Source: Herbaspirillum sp. SJZ107 (GTDB lineage Bacteria; Pseudomonadota; Gammaproteobacteria; Burkholderiales; Burkholderiaceae_D). From it: DNA of 64,000 bases. Shown piece by piece: positions 51,816 through 61,175 of this stretch (position 1 is the stretch's first letter; the number at the start of each line of letters is the position of its first letter). The DNA lies in the NCBI RefSeq assembly GCF_006715485.1, contig NZ_VFNH01000002.1:744001-808000 (forward strand), given 5' to 3'. A model generated the notes under the pieces. It did not search any database. It saw nothing but the letters and a program-made list of their open reading frames with translations, and was not told the origin of the DNA. The position numbers were made by a program, and so were the translations under genes.

Positions 51816-51962
51816 TTACAGGGTGGAGATGAACCTGCTGGTTGCCTCGATGCAGACCGTCGCAGAGGTGCAAATGCCGGCCAGCTCGCCTTCGGCAGCC
51901 ATCACTTCGGTCACGGAGACTTCAACGATATCGTTTTCGACTTGCTGTATGTGGTCGTTCAT
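51816..51962 (-). CDS. 48-residue peptide, candidate RiPP or lipopeptide precursor
   Basis: A short gene, ATG at 51960-51962 and TAA at 51816-51818. It has an excellent ribosome binding site (GAGGAAAACC before the ATG). The product is an acidic leader-like part (MNDHIQQVENDIVEVSVTEV) followed by MAAEGELAG and a tail with two cysteines, CTSATVCIEATSRFISTL. The tail is rich in Ser/Thr/Cys and the rest is acidic, as in ribosomally made modified peptides. No known modification enzyme such as LanM, YcaO or a radical SAM protein is adjacent. The linked genes encode an acyltransferase homologue and an M50 protease. The precursor role is an inference. Confidence 0.6.
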   Translation of the reverse strand: MNDHIQQVENDIVEVSVTEVMAAEGELAGICTSATVCIEATSRFISTL

Positions 51963-51985
51963 GGTTTTCCTCACGTTTGTGTTCG

Positions 51986-52005
51986 ATGCGGGTACATACC
52001 CGCAT
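51986..52005 (-). promoter_or_regulatory. Perfect inverted repeat in the leader of the 48-residue peptide gene
   Basis: On the minus strand ATGCGGGTA-TG-TACCCGCAT, nine-base arms with a two-base centre, 23 bases upstream of the ATG. It could be an operator for a dimeric regulator. As RNA, the two-base centre would force a tight hairpin. No T-run follows, so it is not a terminator. Confidence 0.6.
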
Positions 52006-52214
52006 GCCCTCCGTCATGTGCTTGATGCGCAACGCTGAGGGAAGCACAGTCTATTGGCGCGGTCATTCTCGACTTTGACGAAAATTCATTGTTCGAGAAA
52101 AATAGGTCATGAAGAAATAAAGCAAGTATTGCCAAGCATCATCAAGTGCAGGGATGCGTGGATGCAAACAATGACGGATTGCAATAGAAAGCGGTAAAGC
52201 GGACGGCTTGCCTC

Positions 52215-55076
52215 CTATGCAGAGATCAGCTCCCGAATCCTTGCCGCCAGCGTATCCACCGGGAACGGCTTCGTCAGCACCGACATGCCCGGCTCCAGCT
52301 GCCCGTTGTTCAGCAGCGCATTCTCCGCGAATCCGGTAATGAACAGTACCTTCAGGCCAGGCCGGTTGACCCGCGCCGCGTCCGCCATCTGGCGTCCGTT
52401 CATCATGCCCGGCAGGCCGACGTCGGAGATCAGCAGGTCGATGCGCGCCTGCGATTGCAGGATCTTGAGGCCGTCGGCGCCGTCGGCGGCTTCGATGGCG
52501 GTGTAGCCGAGGTCGTGCAGGACATCGGTGACCAGCATGCGCACCGCCGGTTCGTCGTCCACCACCAGCACGGTCTCGCCGGCGCCGGCCTGGGCGGCCA
52601 GGGGCAGGGAGGACGGGGCGTCGTCGGGGTCGGCGGCGCCGCGGTGGCGCGGCAGGTAGATCGAGACCATGGTGCCCTGGCCGACTTCGGAATAGATGCG
52701 CACCTGGCCGCCGGACTGCTGGGCGAAGCCGTAGATCATCGACAGGCCCAGGCCGGTGCCCTGGCCCAGCGGTTTTGTGGTGAAGAAGGGATCGAAGGCC
52801 TTGGCGATCACGTCCGGCGTCATGCCGGTGCCGGTGTCGGACACGCTCAGCGAGATGTACTGGCCCTCGGGCATGTCGAGCGTTTTCGCACCGTGGCGGT
52901 CGACCCAGCGGTTGGCGGTCTCGATGGTGATGCGGCCGCCGTCCGGCATCGCGTCGCGCGCGTTGATGCACAGGTTGAGCAGCGCGTTTTCCAGCTGCGG
53001 CTGGTCCACCAGGGTCGGCCACAGGCCGCTGATGCAGACCGCTTCCACCTCGATGCCCGGTCCGACCGTGCGCCGGATCATGTCCAGCAGGCCGCCGACC
53101 AGCGCGTTGGCGTCGGTCGGCTTCGGCGCCAGCGTCTGGCGGCGCGAGAAGGCCAGCAGGCGGTGCGTCAGCGCCGCGGCGCGGCGGCTGGCGCCCATCG
53201 CCACCGTCATGTAGCGTTCGATGTCCTCGATGCGGCCCTGCGCCATGCGCATCTTCATCAGTTCCAGGCTGCCCGTGATCCCGGCCAGCAGGTTGTTGAA
53301 GTCGTGCGCCAGGCCGCCGGTGAGCTGGCCCACGGCTTCCATCTTCTGGGCCTGGCGCAGCTGCTCCTGCGCCACTTCGAGCTCGGCCATGCGCTCGCGC
53401 TCGACGGTGATGTCGCGTCCGGTGGCATAGGTCAGCTGGCCCTCCGGGACCGCGGCCCAGGAAATCCAGCGCTGCGAGCCGTCCTTGTGGCGGTAGCGGT
53501 TGACGATGCGCGGCTTGCCGCCCTCGGCTGCCTCGACGAAGGCGCCGACCGTCTGCGCATGGTCTTCCTCGACCACGAACTCGTTGACGTGGTGGCCGAC
53601 CAGTTCGTCGGGCGCATAGCCGAGCAGGGCAGTCCAGGCCGGATTCACGCGCTGGAACACGCCGTCGAAGCCGATCACCAGCAGCAGGTCGGGCGAGGTG
53701 TCCCACATGCGGTCGCGCTCCGCCGTGCGCTCGGCCAGCGCCGCCTCGGCTTCCTTCTCGACCGTGACGTCGCGCGCCGAGCAGTACACCTTGGCGTCGT
53801 CCTGCACCGCCACCCACGACAGCCAGCGCCAGCCGCCGTCCTTGTGGCGGTAGCGGTTCTCGAAACGCAGCGCCGGCAGGTTGCGCACCAATATGTCGTG
53901 CCAGGTGGCCTGGGTCCGGGCCAGGTCGTCGGGGTGGATGAAATCGGTGAAGCGGGTGCTGGCGAGTTCCTCCTCGGTCCAGCCGAGCGTCGTTTCCCAG
54001 GCCGGATTCGAGGCTTCGAAGTAGCCGTCGGCATTCAGCACGCCCAGGATGTCCGGACTGACCTGCCAGGTGCGGCCGCGCGCCAGCGCCTGGGCGATCA
54101 CCTTCTGTTCGAGTTCGGCGTTCAGCGCGCGCAGCTTGACGATGGCCTGGTCGCGCTCGGCCTCGACCGCACGGCGCTTTTCCACGTCGATCAGCACGCC
54201 AGGGAAATACAGTCCGGTGCCGTCCGGCCCCAGGTCGACCCGGCCGTTGGCCTCGATCCAGTAATAGCGGCCATCGGCGCGCCGCACCCGGTACTGGTGG
54301 GCGTAATGGCCGCCGTGCGTGCGCACCTGCTCGATCGCGGCTGCCAGCCCGGCCTGGTCGTCGGGGTGGACGTTGGCGACCACCTGCGCCAGGCTCAGGC
54401 CCTCGCGGCCGAGTGCCGGGTCCAGGCCGAAGACCCGCGCAAAGCCCTCGTCCACGGTGAAGCGGTCGCTCGGCAAGTCCCAGAACCAGGTGCCGATGAT
54501 GGCGCCGGCCTGCAGCGCCAGCTGCACGCGCTCGCCATTCTCGCGCGCCGCCGCTTCGCTCTTGCGCAGCGCGGCTTCGCTGGCGGCCTGGCGTTCGCGC
54601 GCCTGTACCGCTTCGGTGGTCTCGATGCAGGTGCACAGCAGGCCGAGGATCGGGCCGTCATCCTCGCGCAGCGGCGCGTACGAATAGGTGAACCAGGTGT
54701 CTTCGGGATAACCCTTGCGCATCATGAGCAGGGGCAGGTCTTCCATCATGAAGCTTTCGCCCTCGACCATCGTGCGATGCACCAGCGGCGCCAGCACGTC
54801 CCAGATTTCCGGCCACACCTCGCGGAAGGGCAGGCCGATGGCGCCCGGGTGCTTGTCGTGCAGGATGCCGGCATAGGCGTCGTTGTACAGCGTGACGCGT
54901 TCCGGTCCCCAGACGATAAAGGCCGGAAAGGCCGAGGCCAGCACCACGTTCAGGGTGGCGCGCAGGGTGGTCGACCAGGTCTCGGTCGCACCGAGCGGCG
55001 ACCCGGACCAGTCGCGCGCACGGATCGCCGCGCCGGTCCGGCCGCCGCCGAGCGGGAATGCATGGGTAGGGTTCAT
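52215..55076 (-). CDS. Multi-PAS hybrid histidine kinase
   Basis: A 953-residue soluble sensor kinase. Four PAS or PAS-like domains: about 20-165 (FPAFIVWGPERVTLYNDAYAGI), 185-300 (WDLPSDRFTVDEGFARVFGL), 325-440 (LGVLNADGYFEASNPAWETTLGW) and 445-570 (VIGFDGVFQRVNPAWTALLGY). Then HisKA (VGQLTGGLAHDFNNLLAG), HATPase (NARDAMPDGG; FDPFFTTKPLGQGTGLGL) and a C-terminal receiver (DDEP; SDVGLPG). No separate response regulator is next to it. It shares its kinase architecture with the KaiC-linked kinase at 307. The signal is unknown. Confidence 0.92.
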   Translation of the reverse strand: MNPTHAFPLGGGRTGAAIRARDWSGSPLGATETWSTTLRATLNVVLASAFPAFIVWGPERVTLYNDAYAGILHDKHPGAIGLPFREVWPEIWDVLAPLVHRTMVEGESFMMEDLPLLMMRKGYPEDTWFTYSYAPLREDDGPILGLLCTCIETTEAVQARERQAASEAALRKSEAAARENGERVQLALQAGAIIGTWFWDLPSDRFTVDEGFARVFGLDPALGREGLSLAQVVANVHPDDQAGLAAAIEQVRTHGGHYAHQYRVRRADGRYYWIEANGRVDLGPDGTGLYFPGVLIDVEKRRAVEAERDQAIVKLRALNAELEQKVIAQALARGRTWQVSPDILGVLNADGYFEASNPAWETTLGWTEEELASTRFTDFIHPDDLARTQATWHDILVRNLPALRFENRYRHKDGGWRWLSWVAVQDDAKVYCSARDVTVEKEAEAALAERTAERDRMWDTSPDLLLVIGFDGVFQRVNPAWTALLGYAPDELVGHHVNEFVVEEDHAQTVGAFVEAAEGGKPRIVNRYRHKDGSQRWISWAAVPEGQLTYATGRDITVERERMAELEVAQEQLRQAQKMEAVGQLTGGLAHDFNNLLAGITGSLELMKMRMAQGRIEDIERYMTVAMGASRRAAALTHRLLAFSRRQTLAPKPTDANALVGGLLDMIRRTVGPGIEVEAVCISGLWPTLVDQPQLENALLNLCINARDAMPDGGRITIETANRWVDRHGAKTLDMPEGQYISLSVSDTGTGMTPDVIAKAFDPFFTTKPLGQGTGLGLSMIYGFAQQSGGQVRIYSEVGQGTMVSIYLPRHRGAADPDDAPSSLPLAAQAGAGETVLVVDDEPAVRMLVTDVLHDLGYTAIEAADGADGLKILQSQARIDLLISDVGLPGMMNGRQMADAARVNRPGLKVLFITGFAENALLNNGQLEPGMSVLTKPFPVDTLAARIRELISA

Positions 55077-55145
55077 ACAGCGGAAGCGGGGTGCGGTGTC
55101 ATGCCGCCATTATCGCCCAAACATGTTGTTTTATTGTTCAAGATA

Positions 55146-58100
55146 TCAGCCCTTGCCCGCCGCATCCAGCTCGGCCGTCTCCGGCTTCGCGGCTTCGCCC
55201 GCGGGCGCAGCCTTCTTGCGTCCGCCGAACAGGCGCGCCACCACGATATAGAACATCGGGATCATCAGCGGCGCCACCAGGGTCGCCGTCAGCATCCCGC
55301 CAATGACGCCGGTGCCGATCGCATGCTGGCTGGCGGCGCCGGCGCCGCGCGAGATCGCCAGCGGCAGCACGCCCAGGATGAAGGCGAGGGAGGTCATCAG
55401 GATCGGCCGGATCCGCATGTGGGCGGCCTCGACGGCGGCATCGAAGGCGCTGGCGCCTTCGGCCTGGCGCGCGTGCGCGAACTCGGCCACCAGGATCGCG
55501 TTCTTGGCCGACAGGCCGATCGTCACCAGCAGGCCGACCTGGAAATACACGTCGTTGGTCAGCCCGCGCGCCATGGTCGCCGCCAGCGCACCCAGCACGC
55601 CGATCGGCACCACCAGGATCACCGCCACCGGGATCGACCAGCTTTCGTACAGCGCGGCCAGGCTGAGGAACACCACCAGGATCGACAGCGCATACAGCAG
55701 CGGCGCCTGGTTGCCGGATTGCTGCTGCTGGTAGGAGGTGCCGGTCCAGGCGATGCCGATGCCTTTGGGCAGGGCTTTCGCCAGTTCTTCCATCGCTTCC
55801 ATCGCCTCGCCCGAGCTGCGTCCGGCCGCGCCCTGGCCCTGGATGTTCATCGACTCGACGCCGTTGTAGCGCTGCAGCTGCGACGGGCCGCTGGTCCACT
55901 GGCCGCTGGCCACCGCCGTCAGCGGCACCATGCTGCCCGACTGGCTGCGCACGTACAGCTTGCCGAGGTCCTCGGGATTCATGCGGAAGGGCGCGTCGGC
56001 CTGCACGTACACGCGCTTGATGCGGTTGTCGGTATCGAGGAAGTTGTTGACGTAGCGCGAGCCCCAGGCGATCGAGAAGGCCTGGTCGATGTCGCTCGGT
56101 GCGACGCCGAAGGCGCCGGCCTTTTCGCGGTCGACGTCGACCTTGAAGCCGGGGCTGTCGGCCACGCCGTTGTAGCGCACCTGGGCCAGCGCCGGATGGC
56201 TGCGCGCCGCGGCCAGCAGCTGGTCGCGCGCCTGCGCCAGGGCGTCGTGCCCGAGGCCGCCGCGGTCCTGCAGCTGCAGGTCGAAGCCGGCGGCATTGCC
56301 CAGGCCGCGGATCGGCGGCGGGCTGGTGGGGAAGATGATCGCCACGTTGCTGGAGCTGAAGCGCTTCTTGATGCGGTCGGAGAGCGCTTCCACGCCCAGT
56401 TCCTCGTCCTTGCGGTCGTCCCAGTCCTTCAGGCGCACGAAGATCTGGCCCTGGCTCTGGCTGCGGCCGGCGTTGTTGTTGCCGTTGACGGTGAAGGTGG
56501 CGTCGACCATCGCCTTTTCGTCGCGCAGCAGGTACTGGCTGATCTCGTCCAGCACCTGTCCGGTACGGTTCTGGGTGGCCCCGGCCGGGGTCTGCACCTG
56601 CACGAACATGTAGCCCTGGTCTTCGTTCGGCAGGAAAGAGGTCGGCAGGCGCAGGAACATGAACGCGGTCGCCGCCAGCGAGGCGGCGAACACCAGCATC
56701 CACAGCACCCAGCGCCTGGCCACGCCCTTCACGCCACGCATGTAGTGGGCGCGGGTGCTTTCGAAGCTGCGGTTGAACCAGCCGAAGAAGCCGTGATCGT
56801 GTTCGGCCGAATCCTTGAGGAGGATGGCGCACAGGGCCGGCGACAGCGACAGCGCGACGAACACCGACAGCAGCATCGACACCACGATGGTCAGCGCGAA
56901 CTGGCGGTAGATCGCGCCCACGGTCCCCGGCGAGAAGGCCACCGGCACGAACACCGCGCACAGCACCATCGCCACGCCGATCAGCGCGCCGCTGATCTGG
57001 CTCATCGCCTTGGACGTCGCTTCCCTGGCCGGCAGCTTTTCCTCGCGCATGATGCGCTCGACGTTCTCGACCACCACGATGGCATCGTCGACCAGCAGGC
57101 CGATCGCCAGCACCAGGCCGAACATCGACAGCGTGTTGATGGTGAAGCCGAGCGCCGCCATCAGCCCGAAGGTGCCGAGCAGGACCACCGGCACCGTGAT
57201 CGACGGGATCAGGGTGGCGCGGATGTTCTGCATGAACAGGTACATCACCAGCACCACCAGCACGATGCCCTCGAGCAGGGTCTTTACCACTTCATGGATC
57301 GAGACCTGGATGAAGGGTGTGACGTCGTTCGGGTACACCACCTTCAGGCCGGCCGGGAACACCGGCTGCAGCTCGGCGATGCGGGCGCGCACCAGCTCCG
57401 CGGTCTCGAGCGCGTTGGCGCCGGGCGCCAGCTGGATGCCCAGGCCGGACGCCGGCTCGCCGTTGTAGCGGTTGTCGACGATGAAGTTTTCCGGGCCGCG
57501 CTCGATGCGCGCCACGTCGCGCAGGCGCACCAGCGCGCCGTTCTGCTGGGTCTTGAGCACCACGGCGCCGAAGTCCTCGACCGTGCGCAGCAGCGTGGCC
57601 TGGGTGATGGTGGCCGCCACCTGCGGGTTGCCCACGGCCGGCAGTCCGCCCAGCTGGCCGGCCGAGACCTGCACGTTCTGGGCGGTGAGGGCGGCGGTGA
57701 CGTCGGTCGGATTCAGCTGGAACGAGTTCAGCTTCGAGAGGTCGAGCCAGATCCGCATCGCATACTGGGTGCCGTACACGTTCAGGTCGCCCACGCCGTT
57801 GACGCGGCTGATCGGATCCTGGACCTTGGAGACCAGGAAGTTGGCGATGTCGTACTTGCTCATGCTGTGGTTGGTCGACACGAAGCCGATCACCATCAGG
57901 AAGGAGGGACTCGACTTGGTCACGCGCACGCCTGACTGCTGCACCTGGGTCGGCAGCTGGGGGATCGCCAGCTGCAGCTTGTTCTGCACCTGCACCTGGG
58001 CGATGTCCGGGTCGGCGCCGGTCTCGAAGGTCAGGGTCGTGGTCGAGCGGCCGCTGTCGTCGCTGGTCGAGGCCATGTACATCAGCTTGTCGATCCCGCT

Positions 58101-58307
58101 CATCTGCTGCTCGATCACCTGGACCACGGTGTTCTGCATGGTCGACGCCGAGGCGCCCGCATAGTTGACGTTGATCTGCACCGAGGGCGGCGCGATCGGC
58201 GGGAACTGCTCGACCGGCAGCGAGAAGATGGAAAGCCCGCCCCCCAGCATGATCAAGAGGGAGAGGACAATGGCGAAGATCGGGCGCCTGATGAAAAACT
58301 GCGGCAT
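55146..58307 (-). CDS. RND multidrug efflux permease (HAE1/AcrB type), orphan
   Basis: A 1053-residue inner-membrane pump, the family's usual size. It starts MPQFFIRRPIFAIVLSLLIML. The proton-relay Asp pair is in GLLVDDAIVVVENVERIM, and the second-half helices include VAFSPGTVGAIYRQFALTIV. AAAGGACA precedes the ATG at 58307, which is chosen over the upstream codon at 58469. No membrane fusion protein or outer-membrane channel gene lies on either side, so partners must be encoded elsewhere. It is divergent from the ABC exporter. Confidence 0.95.
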   Translation of the reverse strand: MPQFFIRRPIFAIVLSLLIMLGGGLSIFSLPVEQFPPIAPPSVQINVNYAGASASTMQNTVVQVIEQQMSGIDKLMYMASTSDDSGRSTTTLTFETGADPDIAQVQVQNKLQLAIPQLPTQVQQSGVRVTKSSPSFLMVIGFVSTNHSMSKYDIANFLVSKVQDPISRVNGVGDLNVYGTQYAMRIWLDLSKLNSFQLNPTDVTAALTAQNVQVSAGQLGGLPAVGNPQVAATITQATLLRTVEDFGAVVLKTQQNGALVRLRDVARIERGPENFIVDNRYNGEPASGLGIQLAPGANALETAELVRARIAELQPVFPAGLKVVYPNDVTPFIQVSIHEVVKTLLEGIVLVVLVMYLFMQNIRATLIPSITVPVVLLGTFGLMAALGFTINTLSMFGLVLAIGLLVDDAIVVVENVERIMREEKLPAREATSKAMSQISGALIGVAMVLCAVFVPVAFSPGTVGAIYRQFALTIVVSMLLSVFVALSLSPALCAILLKDSAEHDHGFFGWFNRSFESTRAHYMRGVKGVARRWVLWMLVFAASLAATAFMFLRLPTSFLPNEDQGYMFVQVQTPAGATQNRTGQVLDEISQYLLRDEKAMVDATFTVNGNNNAGRSQSQGQIFVRLKDWDDRKDEELGVEALSDRIKKRFSSSNVAIIFPTSPPPIRGLGNAAGFDLQLQDRGGLGHDALAQARDQLLAAARSHPALAQVRYNGVADSPGFKVDVDREKAGAFGVAPSDIDQAFSIAWGSRYVNNFLDTDNRIKRVYVQADAPFRMNPEDLGKLYVRSQSGSMVPLTAVASGQWTSGPSQLQRYNGVESMNIQGQGAAGRSSGEAMEAMEELAKALPKGIGIAWTGTSYQQQQSGNQAPLLYALSILVVFLSLAALYESWSIPVAVILVVPIGVLGALAATMARGLTNDVYFQVGLLVTIGLSAKNAILVAEFAHARQAEGASAFDAAVEAAHMRIRPILMTSLAFILGVLPLAISRGAGAASQHAIGTGVIGGMLTATLVAPLMIPMFYIVVARLFGGRKKAAPAGEAAKPETAELDAAGKG

Positions 58308-58515
58308 GCTGTCCTTTTTGCGCGTCTGGATGTTCAGTTGAACAGTCAGCTTACCCCGAAGGGAAAACGGGCGGCGCGGCGTTTCGCCTGTATTGACGGG
58401 CGCCGTTTGATGCCCGTTCGGGATCGGCGTATGTTTTTTGCAACTATCCGCGTATAGAAAATTGATCACCTGAAATTTGCATTACTATCAACACATTTCA
58501 TAGACTCGCATTCCG

Positions 58516-59370
58516 ATGACTTGCTCGCTGCGCCTCGAACGAATCACGCACCGCTTCGGCAAGGTGCTGGCCCTGGATGGCCTGGACCTGGCCGTGCCGG
58601 AAGGCGAGATCTACGGCTTCCTCGGCCGTAACGGCGCCGGCAAGACCACCACGCTGCGCCTGCTGATGGGGTTGATCGCGCCGGATGCCGGCCGCATCGA
58701 ACTGTTCGGCGAGGCCGTGCGCTCGGTGCCGGTGCGGCTCAAGCGGCGCATCGGCTTCGTGCCCCAGGAGCCGCATTTCTATCCATGGATGACGGCGCGC
58801 CAGCTCGGCCGTTTCGTCGGCGGCTTCTATCCGCACTGGGACGCCGCCGGCTTCGAACGCTTGCTGCGCCGCCTCGATATCCCGACCGACCGCAAGGCAT
58901 CCGCCATGTCGGGCGGCACCCGCACCAAGCTGGCGCTGGCACTGGCTTTTGCCCCGCGTCCGGAACTGCTGCTGCTGGACGAGCCGACCACCGGGCTGGA
59001 CCCGGTGGCGCGCCGCGAATTCAACGACCAGTTGATCGAACTGCAGCGCGAGCAGGGCACGACCGTGATGTTTTCCTCGCACCTGGTCGGTGAAGTGGAA
59101 CAGGTGGCGCAGCGGGTCGGCATCATCCAGGCCGGCGCGACGCGCTTCGAAGGCACGATCGCCAGCCTGCGCGCACAGGTGCGGCGCTTCGCCGGCCTGG
59201 ACCAGCCTTTCGTGGATCCCCGCTTCGAGCAGGTGCGCGGCGACGTGTACCGTGCCGACGCCGGCGCCTGGGACGCGGCCGGCCTGCCGGCGGGCGCACG
59301 GGTCGAGGCGCTGGGCCTGGAAGACATCTTCCTGGCCTTCGCCCGCACCGACGAAGTCCAGAACGCATGA
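58516..59370 (+). CDS. ABC transporter ATP-binding protein
   Basis: A 284-residue ATPase with Walker A GRNGAGKTT at residues 37-45, signature MSGGTRTKLALALA, Walker B LLLLDEPTTGLDP and the switch His in FSSHLVGEVE. The sequence belongs to the exporter-type ABC-2 group. The stop overlaps the start of the next gene by four bases, so it energises the two downstream permease genes. Confidence 0.95.
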   Translation: MTCSLRLERITHRFGKVLALDGLDLAVPEGEIYGFLGRNGAGKTTTLRLLMGLIAPDAGRIELFGEAVRSVPVRLKRRIGFVPQEPHFYPWMTARQLGRFVGGFYPHWDAAGFERLLRRLDIPTDRKASAMSGGTRTKLALALAFAPRPELLLLDEPTTGLDPVARREFNDQLIELQREQGTTVMFSSHLVGEVEQVAQRVGIIQAGATRFEGTIASLRAQVRRFAGLDQPFVDPRFEQVRGDVYRADAGAWDAAGLPAGARVEALGLEDIFLAFARTDEVQNA

Positions 59371-61175
59371 TCGCGCTGCTGCGCAAGGAGGCGCGCGAAC
59401 ACTGGCGTTTCATGCTGCTGCTGTATCTGATCGGCGGCCTGATGTTCCTGCTGATGTGGCTCCAGGCGAGGAGCGCAATCTCGCCGCTGGCGGCCTGGCG
59501 CAGCCTGCTGCTGGGGTTCGGCGTGCCGGCCGCCATCCTGCTGCCCAACCGCCTGGTGATGCGCGAATACGGCCTCGGTACCCAGCTGTTCCTGGAATCG
59601 CTGCCGATCGGGCGCGGCACGGTCCTGCTGACCAAGTGGCTGGCCGGCTGGATCGGGCTGATGCTGTTCCTGGTGCCGGCGTTCGGCCTGATGCTGTACG
59701 CTGCGCGCCACCAGGTCTACCTGAGTGGCGGCCTGGTAGGCCTGATGGCGCTGCGCAGTCTGGTGTTCCTGGCCTTCGTGTATGCCGGCGCCTTCGCCAT
59801 CGCGCTGACCCTGCGCTTCCGCTTCGCGCTGTGGGGCCTGCTGTTCCTGGGCGTGGTCCTGCTGAGCGTCCACCTGCAGCAGCCGATGACGCAATGGCCG
59901 CCGTTCCTGGTGGCCGGCGAGGCGATGGCGCTGGAAGGCTTGCAGCCGCCCTGGCGCGAGATCGCGATCACCGCGGCCATGGCCGGCGGCCTGCTGGCGG
60001 CGGCGCTGCTGCTGGCGCTGTCGGCGCGCGGGGCGCTGGTGGTGGTGCTGGCGCGGCGCCTGTCGGCCGGCGCGCGCACGCTGCTGGCGTTCGCCTTCGG
60101 CGCCGTGTTCGCGCTGTCGACGCTGCTCGAGAAGCGCGTACCGCCGCAGCCGTTCCGGCTCGAGCAAGCCGTGTCCAGCCAGGCCGAACCCGTTGTGCAG
60201 GTCGGCTGGACGGACAAGGTCGGCGGCGTGGCCCCGGGCCGGCTGGCCGAGAGCATGTCGTCCGACCTGGCGGCGCTGCAGGCCTGGCTCGGCCTGGGGC
60301 GGCTGGCGCCGGTGTCGCTGGTGCCCGATGCCTGGCGCGAAGCGGACGACATCGGCTTCGGCAGGGCCGGCCGCGGGCAACTGGTGGTGCGCGCCGCACT
60401 CGGCGCGCCCGACCTGGCGCTGCCGCAGTTGCAGGAGATGGTGAGGATCGCCCAGATCCTCGACCAGTCGCCCGCCTACGACTGGCGCGAAGACCGCACC
60501 TGGCTGCTGCGCGGCTTCAGTGCCTGGTGGCAGGCCGAACGTACCGAGGGCTATGCCGCGCTGCTGCAGCGGCGCGCCGCCTTCGCCGCGCGCCTGCTGC
60601 ATGCGCATGGCCTCGACCCCGAGACCGCGCTGCGCCGGTCCGAGACCACCGACCAGCTGCTCGGCGACTGCCTGGGCGCCGCCTACGCCTGGCGCGCCAT
60701 GCAGGTTTTGCATGCGCGCCTCGGCGCCCAGGGCTTCCAGGCGCTGATGCGCGCCGCCCTGGCCCAGCACACCAGCGACGATGCGCGCAGCCTGCTGCGG
60801 GTAGCCGCCACGGCGGACCTGCTGGCGCAGGCCGGCATGCCCTTGGCGCAGCTTGCGCAGGCCATGCAGCTGGCGCCGCTGCCGGCGCCGCCCACCACGC
60901 TGCAGGTGCAGCCGGCCAGGCTGGCCGGCGCCATGTTCGAGCTGCGCTACCGCATCCTGGGCGCGCCGCCCGCCGGCCTGGTGCTGGGCTACAAGACGCT
61001 GCATCCCGGGGAATCGAGCGCCCGTCCGGATGCAACTTACCGGGCCGGCGCCGCCAGCGGCGTGCTCCCGGCCACGTTTACCGGCGGCAGCCGCGTGCTG
61101 GTCATGGCGGAGGCCTACGACGCCGGCCTGGCCTGCCGCTATCGCATCGGCGCCGTGCGCGAGGCCCTGCCATGA
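59367..61175 (+). CDS. ABC-2-type permease with degenerate peptidase-like extracytoplasmic domain
   Basis: This encodes 602 residues. The first 250 or so hold about six membrane helices (GLMFLLMWLQ, MLFLVPAFGLMLY, VFLAFVYAGAFAIAL, LLFLGVVLLSV, GGLLAAALLLAL). The rest is extracytoplasmic. Its central part, LPQLQEMVRIAQIL followed by RTWLLRGFSAWWQAE, lines up with LVHETVHVMAGW and LFNEGLAHWAE of the next protein, with the zinc ligands replaced. A last domain (FELRYRILGAPPAGLVLGYKTL) resembles an all-beta module. It probably forms the exporter with the next gene. Overlaps neighbours by four bases on both sides. Confidence 0.8.
   Translation: MIALLRKEAREHWRFMLLLYLIGGLMFLLMWLQARSAISPLAAWRSLLLGFGVPAAILLPNRLVMREYGLGTQLFLESLPIGRGTVLLTKWLAGWIGLMLFLVPAFGLMLYAARHQVYLSGGLVGLMALRSLVFLAFVYAGAFAIALTLRFRFALWGLLFLGVVLLSVHLQQPMTQWPPFLVAGEAMALEGLQPPWREIAITAAMAGGLLAAALLLALSARGALVVVLARRLSAGARTLLAFAFGAVFALSTLLEKRVPPQPFRLEQAVSSQAEPVVQVGWTDKVGGVAPGRLAESMSSDLAALQAWLGLGRLAPVSLVPDAWREADDIGFGRAGRGQLVVRAALGAPDLALPQLQEMVRIAQILDQSPAYDWREDRTWLLRGFSAWWQAERTEGYAALLQRRAAFAARLLHAHGLDPETALRRSETTDQLLGDCLGAAYAWRAMQVLHARLGAQGFQALMRAALAQHTSDDARSLLRVAATADLLAQAGMPLAQLAQAMQLAPLPAPPTTLQVQPARLAGAMFELRYRILGAPPAGLVLGYKTLHPGESSARPDATYRAGAASGVLPATFTGGSRVLVMAEAYDAGLACRYRIGAVREALP

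Noticed and set aside
51685..51873. Minus-strand frame of 62 codons over the gap between the peptide and LpxL-like genes
   Set aside because: It overlaps the 48-residue peptide gene in another frame, has no ribosome binding site, and is rich in His/Arg/Pro as in shadow frames.
52455..57935. Plus-strand open frame of 1826 codons
   Set aside because: It is the antisense of the hybrid kinase and RND pump genes, with low-complexity His/Arg/Gln-rich product, as expected opposite GC-rich coding DNA.
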